DNA from: Saccharum officinarum
Taxonomy: Eukaryota > Streptophyta > Magnoliopsida > Poales > Poaceae
Reading direction: 5' to 3'
DNA: 64,000 bases
Assembly: GCA_020631735.1 (NCBI GenBank)
Contig: CM036225.1
Location: 64,964,662-65,028,661, forward strand
Below, one piece after another: positions 1-11,286 of this stretch; position 1 is the first letter of the stretch; each line of letters opens with the position of its first letter. Below the pieces are notes generated by a model that worked only from the letters and a program-made list of their open reading frames with translations, did not search any database and was not told the origin of the DNA. The translations under genes were made by a program, and so were the position numbers.

Positions 1-1575
1 ACTACTAAAAAAATAACATCATTAAATTGTGAAAATAAATTTAAAAAATATATGAGGACCTACGCCAAGTTGAAGATTTAAACTAAACCCGGCAACTAGG
101 TTACGTCACAAGAAACCCAACCAGCTGAATTATGCTTCTACATTAGGCGGTGAATGTCCCTGCCACGAAAATGTAGCGAGGTTATTAACCTTATTAGCCT
201 TACATATAGTAAAAAAAAATAAAGTGGCAGATATAGCCGTGGACGACCGTACCAAACATGCCCTTAATTCAGCTATCTCGGATGGACTCGCTGCAACGGT
301 GATACTGTGATAGGACTGCTGCTACAGCAAGAGTGCGTCCTGTACCGTTGATGTAACGAAGAAATCTGGCAGCAGCATGAATTCCCATGTGACCAACTGT
401 ACAGAGTTGTTGTTTTTGCTGCGGCCACGTGCACATACATACTATATACACGTAGCATTATATTATTATAGCAGCAAAGCCTGGAGCACAAAAGGAACGG
501 CTGTGCAGTGTGGGTGTATAGAGGCAGCCGCAGGACAAAGATGTGCACGCAACAACCACCAATTCGATCGCAGGTCTTTCGAAAAAGAAAAGAAAAGAAA
601 AACAGATATAAACATGTCGCGGTGTACCTACGTATACGTACGAGTAGGTACGTACCGATCCAAGGCGTTTGTCCACAAGAACAGCACACGATTGTGACGT
701 TCTCTTTTTTTTTTTTTGGTCATACTATACGATGATGCATCTCGCGTTTCAATGTACATCGTCGTCGGACACGAGTACATGTTAGAAAGTAGACAACCGG
801 GCAACTTAAAACCTAAGAACATTTGTCAACCCATGAAGAACGTCACTAGCTTTGGCTTCAACACATCCAGTAGTGTTTTTTATTACTATGATATGACGAA
901 GCAAGTAGGTAGTGGTTGGTTTACGTGACAATCCTAGACGTACCGTACGTACTAAATTTATGTTTCTTCTCCAATTTGATATACAAAAGAGTTAGTGCAA
1001 TATAGGTCGTTCATATATTATTGTTCCAGCATCCCAGTGTTTTATGCAGCTAGCTTGTTTAAAAAAAATCAAAAGTTTGTTCCCAAATATATGTTGTTTT
1101 ATTTAGTCTCGTTCTAAGTTAGAATTATATAAGTACAATCAGATTTATGGAGCTATAGATAAAAGTATTAACACATACGATACCAAATAAATTCGCTAAA
1201 AGACTTATTTCATGGTTGATTTAACGAAACTAATTTAAAAATTGTGATTACGAATTTGGATCGGAGCACCGACAGACATACATCTCTTTCTGCATTTATT
1301 TTATTTTCTTTATTTTCTTTCTTTCTTTCTTTTGTTGTAGAGGAGGCAAGGCAACCAATTAGGAGGGAGGGAGGGCGTGTGTGTTTGGTGCAGCATTACA
1401 TCACCCATCTGAATGGACCTCTTGCTGTGTGTGTGGACAGAGAAAATTATAAGCTAAGCTAGCTGCCTAATAATAATATAAGCTGCCAGCCTGGCATGGA
1501 ATTTCATCACCTCTCACAGCCTCACCCATCGGATACCACCACCAACAAATTACAAAGGCAGTGCAAGAAAAATGG
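1..1575. other. Intergenic, no supported gene
   Basis: AT-rich sequence with short homopolymer and pyrimidine runs, such as the TTTC repeats near 1300-1330. The open frames here are short, overlap each other on both strands and show no recognisable domain. I see no RNA gene or clear repeat boundary before the PIF/Harbinger element at 1579. Confidence 0.5.
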
Positions 1576-1938
1576 TTAGAGCAACCACAATGTTGGCAAT
1601 AAGCAATCCATAGTGAATTAAATATTTCCAACCAGCTACCTTATACACTGTGAAGCCTGTCCATAGCAAAGAAATAGGACCAGGTAGCCAGAGTGCTATG
1701 GCCAGCCCACAAGGCAATAAAATAGTACAAAGTCACTGAACATCTGACACAATACAATAAACAAGCAGGGAGCCGTTGGTTTCCAAGTAGTCGTTGGTCC
1801 TCTTCCATCTCCATGCGTCTCCACACCATCTCTGTGCACACACCACATTTGCTGAAGTCCATCCGCTGCCTACAAAAGGGGATGACCTTGCTGCACAGCT
1901 CACATCAATTGAGATTGGAGTCTACAACACTAGTTGAA

Positions 1939-2885
1939 ATGGAGCCCCCACCAAGAAACTTTACAAACCTCTTGAATCATGGCTCTCCAACCCAATATTC
2001 AGAGAGTAGTGGCCAAATCTCACCACCTACACCCCAATCTCAGTTTACCTATGGAACATCCAATTTTCTACAGAACTTCAATCATTTTGGCCAGAGATCC
2101 ACCCACCATATGGCCATTCTCCTCCTAGTTTTCAAGGTGTTCATCAGCAAGGGAGTTGGAGGCAACCCCCACCACTAAGCTTTCAGGGATTTCATCTCCA
2201 TGAAAGTGTTGTTCCTTTGGGTGCAGCTGCAACCAATAGGCCACCATCAGTGCTGCAATTTGCCCATTTGGGTGCAGTGGCAGCCAACACTTCTTCCCAT
2301 GGATCCGAGTCAAGTTTGCGATGCTCTGCACAACAAGAGAAGGAATCAGTCAACATTGCAGAGTTAACTGATAGCAGTGAAGAAGAAGAACCAAAAAGGC
2401 GTCAACGCATCAATTGGAGTGAAGAAGAAAATGAACGCCTATTTGCTGCATGGACAAATCACTCCACCGATCCTGTAATCGGCATCGACAGGAAGTTCAA
2501 GTACTATTGGAAAGCCGTAGCCACTGAGTTCAATGCCAATGCGCCAAAAAATAGCCACAAGAGGTCAGTCAAACAACTGAAGACACACTGGGGTGATGTG
2601 AAGACGGATATCACAAAGTTCAATGGGGCATCTATGACATACCAGATGATAATAGAGGATGAGAGAGGCATCTATGACATACCAGATGATAACACATATG
2701 AGCAAGCACAATCTTCCCCAAATCTAACAGGGCTTGCACATGGACCAATCTATGGATTCACAGATGTACTAGACAAAGACACAGAAATTCGCAATCGATC
2801 AACTCACATTCGTCTGAAGGAAGATTTGATAGAGCACATATGGCAAAAATTCAGTACACAGCAGCATGAAGCAGACCAAGAGTAG
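1939..2885 (+). pseudogene. Harbinger ORF1-transposase fusion remnant
   Basis: From the ATG at 1939 the frame encodes a proline/glutamine-rich leader. One shift near 2095-2103 is needed to pass into the frame that runs to the TAG at 2885. That second part has a Myb/SANT-like trihelix segment (about 2410-2630) with spaced Trp residues in RINWSEEENERLFAAW, KYYWKAV and LKTHWGDV. This is typical of Harbinger ORF1, which binds DNA and helps nuclear import of the transposase. From about 2645 the protein changes to residues resembling a PIF transposase C-terminus (MIIEDERG, then HIRLKEDLIEHIWQ). The catalytic DDE core is absent. A 40-bp-period duplication lies at the junction. I infer that an internal deletion made the fusion; activity is unlikely. 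Confidence 0.7.
2627..2692 (+). repeat. 26-bp direct repeat, period 40 bp
   Basis: GGCATCTATGACATACCAGA and the six bases after it occur at 2627-2652 and again at 2667-2692. A period of 40 is not a multiple of three, so the two copies are read in different frames (SMTYQM versus GIYDIPDDN). The repeat sits exactly at the ORF1-transposase junction. Confidence 0.85.
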
Positions 2886-3828
2886 AGTCTCATCCATGTA
2901 ATTTTACAGTATTGCCTCATCTAGATAATGGCTTGTCCAATTAATTGAGGATTGTGTGTTTTTCTTCAAATGCTTTGTAATCTTGGCAATTGTACTTCTC
3001 AGTTCGCAATTGTACTTCTTCATTTAACTATTCAAATGCTACAAGTTTTATTTCTGTTTTTTCCAACGAAGAATTGAAGTAGTAATATAGTGCAAATCGC
3101 ATTGCTCTAATGATGAGCTAATTATTGCTTGCAATGACAACTCGCAATTTATAGACAGAGAGTCCAGGTCTGCAGGAAGCAACCTCACCTCGTTCTTCAG
3201 CTTGGGACTCCCACCGAACGCGGAGTCCGTGCAACCAGACCGTTCGCGTGCCTGCCGTGCCGGGCGTCCGCGCGCCACGTGAGTCGCCGCCTCGGCATCT
3301 GTGGGCAGGTCGTCTCCTTCCATGTTGCCGCGCCGACCATCCGTGGGCAGGTCGCCGGCCTCCAGGTTGCCGCGCCGGGCGTCCGCTTTGGGGCCGGCCG
3401 ATCTAACTTCGTAGGCTACAGCAGCGCTGCGAAATTGCAGATCCTAGTAGGCGCAAGACTTGAGGAGGTGGACATGGAAGGCCATGGTCCGATTTGGTGG
3501 GAGGAGGGAGATCGGGGAAGGAGACGACGGAGGCGACTGTGGCGGCGGACAGGTTGAGGACGGAGTTCTCTGTCCACTTGCGCGAAGGGATACGGGAGGT
3601 TGAGGTGAGATTTTTTTATTTCGGCGCAGGACCGACTCCTAAACCTGGCTGATCCATATACACTGTGCATTGCAAGTTAACTACTGCCACCTGCTACGAA
3701 ACCCACTTCTATGGACCGGTTCACCCATATACATTGCCCTTGCTCTTAGAGTGACTGACTAAGCCACCAGAACCAGATGGGATCTGGAATTCTGAATGAA
3801 TCAGCTGACCACTCAACTCACCTCGTAA

Positions 3829-5156
3829 GAGAAAAATTCACCGGCGGTCCCTGAACTTGTAAGCTAGTGTCACTTTGGTCCCCGAACTTCGAACAATGTA
3901 TTTCTGGGTCCCTGAACTTGGCTTCAGGTGTCATCTAGGTCCCTGAACTTGGCTTTATGTGTCACTTAGGTCCCCGAACTTTGAACAGTGTATTTTTGGG
4001 TCCCTGAACTTGGCTTCGGATGTCATTTGTGTCCCTGAACTTGGCTTAGGGTGTCATCTAGGTCCCAATGCTGACGTCGCGCGGTCCTACATGTGGGGCC
4101 CACATGTCAGTCGGTTATATTTCTATTTTCAGGGGTACTGTAGCTACAATTTCTAAAATATTCTAAAAATTGTATCTTTTTCATATGATCTCGGATGAAG
4201 ATGATTTTTATATGAAAAATATAGCTCTCGACGAGATCTACAACTTTCTAGTTTTGAGTTTTTTAATTTGAGATCATTAAAATGCTTAAAAAAAATAAAC
4301 AAATTTTCAGCGGTATATTAATCGCGTACAAGCGCTTGTCGCCTTGGAAAAATCATATTTTTTTATATGCTGTCAAATGGAGATGATTTCTATATGAAAG
4401 TTGTAGCTCTCGATGAGATCTACGACTTTCTAGTTTTGAGTTTTTTAATTTGAGGTCGCTAAAATGCTCAAAAAAAATTAAACAAATTTTCAACAGTATA
4501 TTAATTCCTGAAAATTTGTTTAATTTTTTTGAGCATTTTAGCGACCTCAAATTAAAAAATTCAAAACTAGAAAGTCACAGATCTCATCGAGAGCTACAAC
4601 TTTCATATAGAAATCATCTCCATTTGACAGCATATAAAAAAGATATGATTTTTCCAAGGCGACAAGCGCTTGTACGCTATTAATATACTGCTGAAAATTT
4701 GTTTAATTTTTTAAGCATTTTAATGATTTCAAATTAAAAACTCAAAACTAGAAAGTTGTAGATCTCGTCGAGAGCTACATTTTTCATATAAAAATCATCT
4801 TCATCCGATATCATATGAAAAAGATACAATTTTTAGAAATTGTAGCTACAGTACCCCGAAATAGAAATATAACCGACTGCCATGTGGGCCCCACATGTAG
4901 GACCGCGCCACGTCAGCATTAGGACCTAGATGACACCCGAAGCCAAGTTCAGGGACCCAGATGACACCTGAAGCCAAGTTCAGGGACCCAGAAATACACT
5001 GTTCAAAGTTCGGGGACCTAAGTGACCCAAAACCAAGTTCAGGGACCTAGATGACACCTGAAGCCATGTTCAGGGACCCAGAAATACACTGTTCAAAGTT
5101 CGGGGACCTAAGTGACACCAGCTGCCAAATTCAGGGACCGCCGGTGAATTTTTCTC
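3829..5156. mobile_element. Foldback-like element with long inverted arms
   Basis: The left end GAGAAAAATTCACCGGC is matched inverted at the right end GCCGGTGAATTTTTCTC. The two arms (about 3829-4490 and 4510-5156) are inverted copies over nearly their whole length, with a loop near 4500. The outer part of each arm holds tandem copies of a unit built on GGTCCCTGAACTTGG. The inner part of each arm has an internal duplication (for example 4176-4330 and 4362-4500). The similar predicted peptides on opposite strands at 4353-4550 and 4450-4683 are products of the palindrome, not genes. I could not find a target duplication. Confidence 0.75.
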
Positions 5157-6891
5157 CAATCATAATGCCACTTGCTGCTTTGCTTTGCTTTGCTTTACTG
5201 CAGTATGATCAGAGTAGCACGAGCTAAGACCTCCCCTGCCCTTCCTTTCAAACCCAACAACCTATGAGCGGCTCAACCCAACTCCAACCGGCCACGCCAG
5301 ACAGCTGTGGCAGTCACTGCTGCCATGGCTGAAACAGAAAGCTTGCGACTCGGATTTGATAAGCCGGTCAGTCAGTCAGTCACTCACTCACTCAGCCTAA
5401 CAGAAGCACACTAGAACCCATCCACTGGAAGTTCATGCTCTGGCTGCAAGCGAACCCAGCCACAGCCAGCAATCCAATCAATCCAACAGCCTAATGCTTG
5501 GCCAAACATAAGATAATTTGACATCTTTTGGACAAAACTAGAATGCCATTTTTTTAGGAGTAAGCATCATCTGTGCAACCTCTGCTGCTATGCCTGTCCA
5601 CTTGATGCACTATTGCACAACCAACTGAGAAGAATCTAGCTGCACCAGTGGCCACCACCTCTACTCCACTTGCCATACCAGCAACAGTACCCATGATGCT
5701 CCATACTTTCCTATCACCACCACCCAGGATATCACAAGCCAATGTTGCCCAGGGGCATCCACATGTATTATGTATGTATACGTACTATAGCACACTCATC
5801 AGAGTATACTTGTACTAGCAACTGCACCGTTCTCTAACGCTGCTACAACGCAAAGCAAGATGTCTTCTTCAGCAATAACCTTGTGCTGGCAGCAATAGAC
5901 AGCAATGGAAGGTCATGCTTGGTGTCCACCGAGATCAAAACACTTGACCACTTCTCATGCAACCCATAAATGTCATCTCGAGGGGTCATACAAACATGGA
6001 GGCACCCTCAAGACATCACCATCACAAACCTACTGACATGTGAAAAGGAATAGAATTTTGACACTGCAATGCCAATGGCCTTCCATGTTCAACCACCCAT
6101 GCATGGTGAGTTCTCATATTAAAAAGGATCTGGAAAGTAACACCATACAAAGTATCTGGATGTTTGCCCATCACAGGGCGTAAATTTGGTGAACTAATGG
6201 CCAAAACTAGAAAAGCGGTCAATAGTACAACTGCCTTTACATGGAATTATCATTAGACAAAAGAGGGCAAGAGTTTAACCAAATCAGAAGCATGCTAACA
6301 TCATATGCTGGAATTAGGATCTACTCAGAAGCAGCAAAAACAGAGGCTCACACATCAGTCATGTTCGGTCTTATTAATTACATTCCTTATATAACAATTT
6401 CTTTTAGCTCAGACATAAAAGAGCAATTACCTCCAATAGTAGTTACAAGCAAATAGGGCTTCTTACCTGTTGTCATAATCCCCTCATTTAACATAGATTT
6501 GCACCATGATAGCATAAAGGACATCATTTACTCCAAGGCAAGAAACACAGGTAAAAAATTAGTATCTCAGAGCATTGGTTACACGGTGCCATTTATTAAT
6601 ACGATGTATGCATAACAGGTACATCTACATGATGATGCCACACTCCCTATCACTAGTGACATCAAATGGAAGCACGGACGGAAACAATACAGTAGAAATA
6701 CCCAATAATCTATATACCATAAAACAAGCACATTTGTATAAAAAATCAAAGCAAAGGTGAGATCTACCAAGAGAGATTTACCTCCTCTCCCTCCCCTCCT
6801 TGTCTGAATAGCCACTTCATCAACATACAAAAATCTCACAACAAGCATAGCTAAGACAAGCATCTGCCGAACTATACGCTATGGTGCCTCG
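5157..6891. other. 3' flank of the 6.9 kb gene, no clear gene
   Basis: This is the downstream side of the minus-strand gene at 6892-8124 and probably includes its 3' UTR. It holds short AT-rich frames only. One 62-codon minus frame at 5554-5742 has non-random composition and is listed separately. Confidence 0.4.
5554..5742 (-). other. Unassigned 62-codon open frame, possible exon remnant
   Basis: The frame encodes a small-residue-rich stretch (GTVAGMASGVEVVATGAARF) followed by a cysteine/histidine-containing tail. The frame stays open a little upstream of the Met. I do not recognise a family, and no exon with compatible splice sites was identified next to it. It may be a decayed exon of a host gene or a chance frame. 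Confidence 0.15.
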
Positions 6892-8124
6892 CTAATCAGC
6901 TTTCACCGAAGCAGAGGTTTCAGCCGCCGCAGGAGGCGGCGGGCAAACCTTGTGCAACACCTTGCTGTCGGAAGAACAGTGAGATGTCTTTAGCTTCTTG
7001 AACTTCCATACGGATGTTATCTTCATCGGCGTCACGCCATCGCCTAGGGCCTTTGTATCTGCAGGGCCTGCAAGCTTTTCTGCTCCATTCCCATTTGGCT
7101 TTGATCTTCCTTTTCCATTTGAGTTTGACTTTGATTCATCAAGCGCAATAGAATGTACAAAGGGTTCTGTTTCTCTGGGCTGTTCTGATTCTTTGGGTTC
7201 TTCTGTTTCTTTACTACCACTATTTTGATTCAGAAGCAGCTCCTTTCTCTTGATCTTTACTTTCTGACCGGCACTTAAGTTTCCAACCCAAACTCCATTC
7301 TCAGCAATGTCGCCGCTACTCTTTGCGGCGTGTCTGGATGAGTTTTCACCGTCAACAACAGGACCCTCATGATTGAGCAATGGAACAGTTCTCTCACTAG
7401 ATTTCCCCTCAGAGCATCCATTAGCCAACCCACTGCCAGCCTCGATTGGCACATGAATTGAAGAACCATTACAAGCATCAGCGCCACCCTCGCCATTACC
7501 TCCACCAGGGGCAACAACTCCATCTTTGGCATCACCAGCAGTGATGGTGCGAGGCCTCTTGGGCGGTCCAGTGTGAGAGATCCTCGGCGAGCTATTCATG
7601 ACGCGGTGCAAATTGCGCGCAACCTCTTCATCCGACTGCTTGCGCCTCCTAGGCTTGGGAGCCTCCCCTGGCCCTAGGGTTCCATTGGGCCTGTACAGCA
7701 TCTTGACCTGCACATGCTTCTTCCTGGACTTGACCTTAAACTGGAGGCCGCCGTTCCTGGACGCGCCGGCTCCCCTGGAAGAGAAGGAATCGAGGAACTC
7801 CATGGCAGCCCGCGCGGCGGCCCTAGCCTTGGCGGCGACGGCGGCCTTCTCCGCGGCCACGGCGCGCGCGGCTACGGCGGCGTCCGCGGCGGCCTGCGCT
7901 GCCGCCCTGGCCGCCTCGATCATCTCCTCGGGCGAGGATGCCGACGCGTTGGCGGCGAGCGCCATCTCGCGGAGGCGGGCGGCGAGATCGCCCGTGGAGG
8001 CCGGCGGGGACGGGAGCGGCTCGGCGGCGGCGTCGCCGGCGGTGGCCACCGCCGTCCTGAGCCCGGCGAGCAGCCGCTTCCGCGGCGGCAGGTGGGTGTT
8101 CAGATCCGGCGGCGGCGGCTCCAT
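6892..8124 (-). CDS. Alanine-rich basic plant protein, unknown function
   Basis: This is an uninterrupted 410-residue frame from the ATG at 8122-8124. The N-terminus (MEPPPPDLNTHLPPRKRLLA) is followed by an alanine-rich, probably helical segment at roughly residues 40-110. Next comes a lysine/arginine-rich block (RNGGLQFKVKSRKKHVQVK, about 122-140) and further basic clusters (PKPRRRKQ, PPKRPR, KVKIKRKEL) that look like nuclear localisation signals. The C-terminal half is low-complexity Ser/Asn/Gly/Glu, with a terminal ITSVWKFKKLKT motif. No signal peptide or membrane segment is visible. I remember similar plant proteins but no named function. The strong grass-exon composition, clean length and promoter-like upstream sequence support a real gene. 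Nuclear location is an inference. Confidence 0.75.
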   Translation of the reverse strand: MEPPPPDLNTHLPPRKRLLAGLRTAVATAGDAAAEPLPSPPASTGDLAARLREMALAANASASSPEEMIEAARAAAQAAADAAVAARAVAAEKAAVAAKARAAARAAMEFLDSFSSRGAGASRNGGLQFKVKSRKKHVQVKMLYRPNGTLGPGEAPKPRRRKQSDEEVARNLHRVMNSSPRISHTGPPKRPRTITAGDAKDGVVAPGGGNGEGGADACNGSSIHVPIEAGSGLANGCSEGKSSERTVPLLNHEGPVVDGENSSRHAAKSSGDIAENGVWVGNLSAGQKVKIKRKELLLNQNSGSKETEEPKESEQPRETEPFVHSIALDESKSNSNGKGRSKPNGNGAEKLAGPADTKALGDGVTPMKITSVWKFKKLKTSHCSSDSKVLHKVCPPPPAAAETSASVKAD

Positions 8125-8577
8125 TTCTGCTCCAGATCGCGGGGCTCAGATCATCTCGCGGAGCCGGGGGGCGGGGGCGGGGCGCCGCGAGATCAAGCGC
8201 GACCGGCGACGGGATCAGCTAAATCCGTGCGTCCATCCCGGACCGGAGGGCGGGCAGGCGAGGCGAGGTCCTAGCACGGGCACGCGGATAAAAATGGCTC
8301 CTTTAGCATCGGGGACATGGAAATCTGCGTCTGAATTCCGCGCGGAGGCGGAGCAGGAGTGAGGAGGAGAGAAACCCTACCTTGGAGGCGCGTGCTGGGC
8401 AGAGATCGGTGCGGAATTGGTGTGGATTTATGTGGTGAGAACAAGAGGAGAGGCCGGCGTGGACAGCTCCTGTGTCTCTGAAGAAGAGGAGGGGGAAGAA
8501 GAGGCGAGGAGGAGATCCCAAAACCCAGGGACGGACAGACAGGACACAGGAGGGAAAGGAACAGATCACAGCCACAG

Positions 8578-8590
8578 TTTTATATTTACC
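8578..8590 (-). promoter_or_regulatory. TATA-like element of the 6.9 kb gene
   Basis: Read on the minus strand the sequence is GGTAAATATAAAA. It lies about 450 bp upstream of the ATG at 8124, just before a pyrimidine-rich, GC-rich leader. Transcription would start roughly 30 bp downstream, near 8550. No core-promoter data support this beyond the motif and its position. Confidence 0.4.
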
Positions 8591-8610
8591 ACTCCTATGT
8601 ATCCTAGGTA

Positions 8611-8897
8611 GGATGTATTTAGTTTCTCATCGAATACAAAATGTCAAATACTTTGTAATGATAAAATACAAAATACCAAATTTTTTATAGATGTGTTTAG
8701 TTCTATCCAAAATGTCAAATTTTTTATGGGGTGGGTGAGGGCTTTTTGACTCTTTTTTTTCCTCTTGGGGCCAAAATCCAAAATGGAGAATGGACACCTT
8801 TTTTGCCAAAAATTTTGTTTGGTATTTAGTTCTATTCTGCAAAATGATGGGCCAAAACCTAAAAAATTTTCGGTGAAATGGGGAACTAAACACCCCC
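8611..8897. mobile_element. MITE, 3-bp GTA target duplication
   Basis: GTA occurs at 8608-8610 and 8898-8900 around a 287-bp AT-rich unit. The left end GGATGTATTTAGTTTCTC is inverted-repeat related to the right end, which reads inward as GGGGGTGTTTAGTTCCCC. There is no coding potential. It lies just upstream of the TATA-like element of the 6.9 kb gene. Confidence 0.65.
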
Positions 8898-8949
8898 GTA
8901 ATCGGCTAATCCTATGACGCCTCCGAAATTTTAACACGACTATCACTAA

Positions 8950-8950
<1 letters not shown>

Positions 8951-8991
<41 letters not shown>

Positions 8992-9006
8992 GACACACAC
9001 ACACAC
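8951..9006. repeat. Compound CT/TA/CA microsatellite
   Basis: A (CT)n tract runs directly into (TA)n and then, after AGA, into (CA)n. Such compound tracts vary in length. Confidence 0.95.
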
Positions 9007-10778
9007 AAAACAACCTATGGGATCACGGTGTATTTGCAATAAAACCTACACATGTGATTGTTTGGTTCTCAAACCAAATGTTGCGCAACCCTTTGTGTGA
9101 TAATCATCAAAGCTTGATAAAAATGTTATCCCAAACATCAAAGGAGACTATATATAAGGAAAAGATCAACTACTTTGTCACTTGGTTTCCGGCAATTTAA
9201 CGCACATAATGCCGTTTTTATCGGCACTGCTCATATTTTGATTTTCAATTATAACGGTTTGGATGGTATGTATGGCTACTTATGATGGTGAATATAATCG
9301 AATTGATTATAAGTGATTCCAAACAAGGCTTATATTTTGTTGTCGTAAGCTGAAATTGTCTCTTAGAGAGAATGCTACTATGTTGTAATGCAAAGCCTGT
9401 AAGGACTCTTGATAGAGCTCCTATCTATATTGGAGTTCTAGATTGTTACAGATCCTCAAACCAAGGTACAATTGTTCGAGACATAGCACTATATATATAG
9501 CTCTTCTAGCCTGTAGGTGATTATGCTTATTTCTCAACATTTATGCAAGCTAGGGAATATGCTTGCTACTATTTTTTGTGTGATTGAACAATTATTTCGT
9601 CTTTGTATAACGGTGCATAGCTCGAGATAGATAAGATAGGGAACTCCTCGTCAAGGAATGGCTCTCCATCCCAACCCCCATAGGAGAAAAAAATTAATCA
9701 ATAATTTGGGCTGCCCAACCATCCCTATATAACAATATCAATGCATTAGATCGGTCTGTTTCATGACATTGTTTTGCATTAGATCGGTCTGTTTCATGAC
9801 GTTGTTTCCTAGACTGTCATGTCATATAGAATGAAATGAAACCTGAATGAAACATATTCTCAATGGAAAGTTTCATTCTATGTTTTCATAGACATTTAAT
9901 TTCATGACTCATAGAAAGTTGGTAATCGTACCAAGAGAGTGTTATCTCCGTGAAACTAATTTCTTCTCTTTCTTCTTAAAAACATTACCACAACATCAAA
10001 AATTACCTATGTGGAATATAAATAAAACTCCATGAGAATGACCTTACATAACATAAAATAGATGGCGATTCAAAGTTTACTTAAAAAGCATGCAATAATG
10101 ATGTTAGTTTTTTTAGTGGAATAATGATGTTAGTTATCGATCATTTGGTTGCGTCATCGAGAAACGTTTAAAACGGCCAGAGTAAAATTTAATCAACAAT
10201 TTTAAGGGGCAATGCGTTTGAAGTGTGTGAGACTGAAAAGAGTTTTGGACCCGCACCCAAATATCTCACCCACCTGGCCTGGGTTTGACGTGTGGCCCCG
10301 CCGGCGATTGCTCCCGGGCAGCTGCACAGTAGGATGCGGTGGCTATTTGGGCCGGTAGGTGGGCCTGGCCTTCAAATATGCACGTGTGACAGTGTGTTTT
10401 GTTGGGCTGCTAGGAGACGGTTCATCCTGCGTTATACTTAACCACTCAAAAAAAAACTTTACTTACCCCGTTTTTTTTTTGCGTTAAACTTACCCCTCTT
10501 TTGTATTTCTCTGGTGTACATAAAATTGCATCATGTTATTTTGCTTTTTTTTTGTCTTTCCAAAGTACATCGGTTAGCCGGTCAGAGTTAATCTGAACCA
10601 TAAATAGATGGCGGTCAGAGTTATGAGTGACGATAACGTTTCTGACCACCTGCGTGCCATGCATGATGCAGCATGTACGCCAGAGGAGGAGCATCATTGC
10701 TTTAATGGCCAAAGCCTTGTAAGTGTCAGTAACTTCAGTTGTGAGTTGTCCATTTTATTTTATGTCCTGATTGGCTGA
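9007..10778. other. Intergenic, AT-rich, degraded repeats
   Basis: No coding region is supported. A segment near 9810-10050 rich in GAAATGAAAC/GTTTCAT motifs looks like an old MITE, but I could not fix its ends. The upstream side of the next MITE starts at 10779. Confidence 0.4.
9742..9809 (+). repeat. 34-bp tandem duplication
   Basis: The unit beginning GCATTAGATCGGTCTGTTTC occurs twice head to tail, with a period of 34 bp. The copies differ by ACATTG versus ACGTTG near their ends. Confidence 0.85.
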
Positions 10779-11006
10779 GGGCGTGTTTAGTTCAGGGGCT
10801 GTAAAGTTTTTGGATACTGTAATATATGTGTAACTATAGCAATTAGTGTCCAATCATAGACTAATTAGGCTTAAAAGATTCGTCTCGCAAAATATATGTA
10901 AACTGTGCAATTAGTTATTTTTTATCTATATTTAATGCTTCATGCATGTCTCCAAACATTCGATGAGATGGGGTGTAAAATTTTTGGGTGGAAACGAAAC
11001 ACCCCC
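10779..11006. mobile_element. MITE of the TGTTTAGTTC family, TGA target duplication
   Basis: TGA lies at 10776-10778 and 11007-11009. The left end GGGCGTGTTTAGTTC is matched inverted by the right end, which reads inward as GGGGGTGTTTCGTTTCC. The 228-bp body has the family hallmarks: GATTCGTCTCGCAAA, then a TTTAATGCTTCATGCATG segment, then GATGAGATGG. Confidence 0.75.
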
Positions 11007-11044
11007 TGATTCATAAGCTTCCAAACAAAAAAATGATTACTTAG

Positions 11045-11286
11045 GCCTTGTTCACTTCCCATCCCAACCCAAAATATTTCCTCTTCCACCCATCACATCA
11101 AATCTTTCGACGCATGCATGAAACATTAAATGTAGGTAAAAAAGATAACTAATTGCATAGTTTGTCTGTAAATGTCGAGACGAATCTTTTGAGCCTAGTT
11201 AGTCCATAATTGAACAAATTTTGTCAAATAACAACGAAAGATGCTACAGTACTTTTCACCTACTTTTCGCGAAGTGAACACACCCC
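11045..11286. mobile_element. MITE of the TGTTCACTTC family, copy 1
   Basis: TAG lies at 11042-11044 and 11287-11289. The ends are GCCTTGTTCACTTCCC and GAAGTGAACACACCCC. The body includes GACGCATGCATG, AAATGTAGGTAAAAAAGATA and GAGACGAATCTTTTGAGCC. It is closely similar to the copy at 11741-11984. Confidence 0.8.

Larger units (their letters stand above)
1579..3745 (+). mobile_element. PIF/Harbinger DNA transposon, deletion derivative
   Basis: The element is flanked by a 3-bp TTA target duplication (1576-1578 and 3746-3748), the preferred PIF/Harbinger target. The ends are imperfect inverted repeats: GAGCAACCACAATGT on the left against GAGCAAGGGCAATGT read inward from the right. It is 2,167 bp long and holds one coding remnant (1939-2885) made of the Myb/trihelix part of ORF1 joined to the C-terminal part of the DDE transposase. 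A full element needs separate ORF1 and transposase genes, so this copy is non-autonomous. Positions 3180-3600 are much more GC-rich than the rest. Confidence 0.85.

Noticed and set aside
4353..4683. Two similar 65-77 residue frames on opposite strands
   Set aside because: They are the same sequence read from the two arms of the foldback element. There is no conservation or signal suggesting a protein.
7598..8362. Long plus-strand frames opposite the 6.9 kb gene
   Set aside because: These are antisense shadows of a GC-rich coding exon. The minus frame has the structured N-terminus, basic motifs and promoter.
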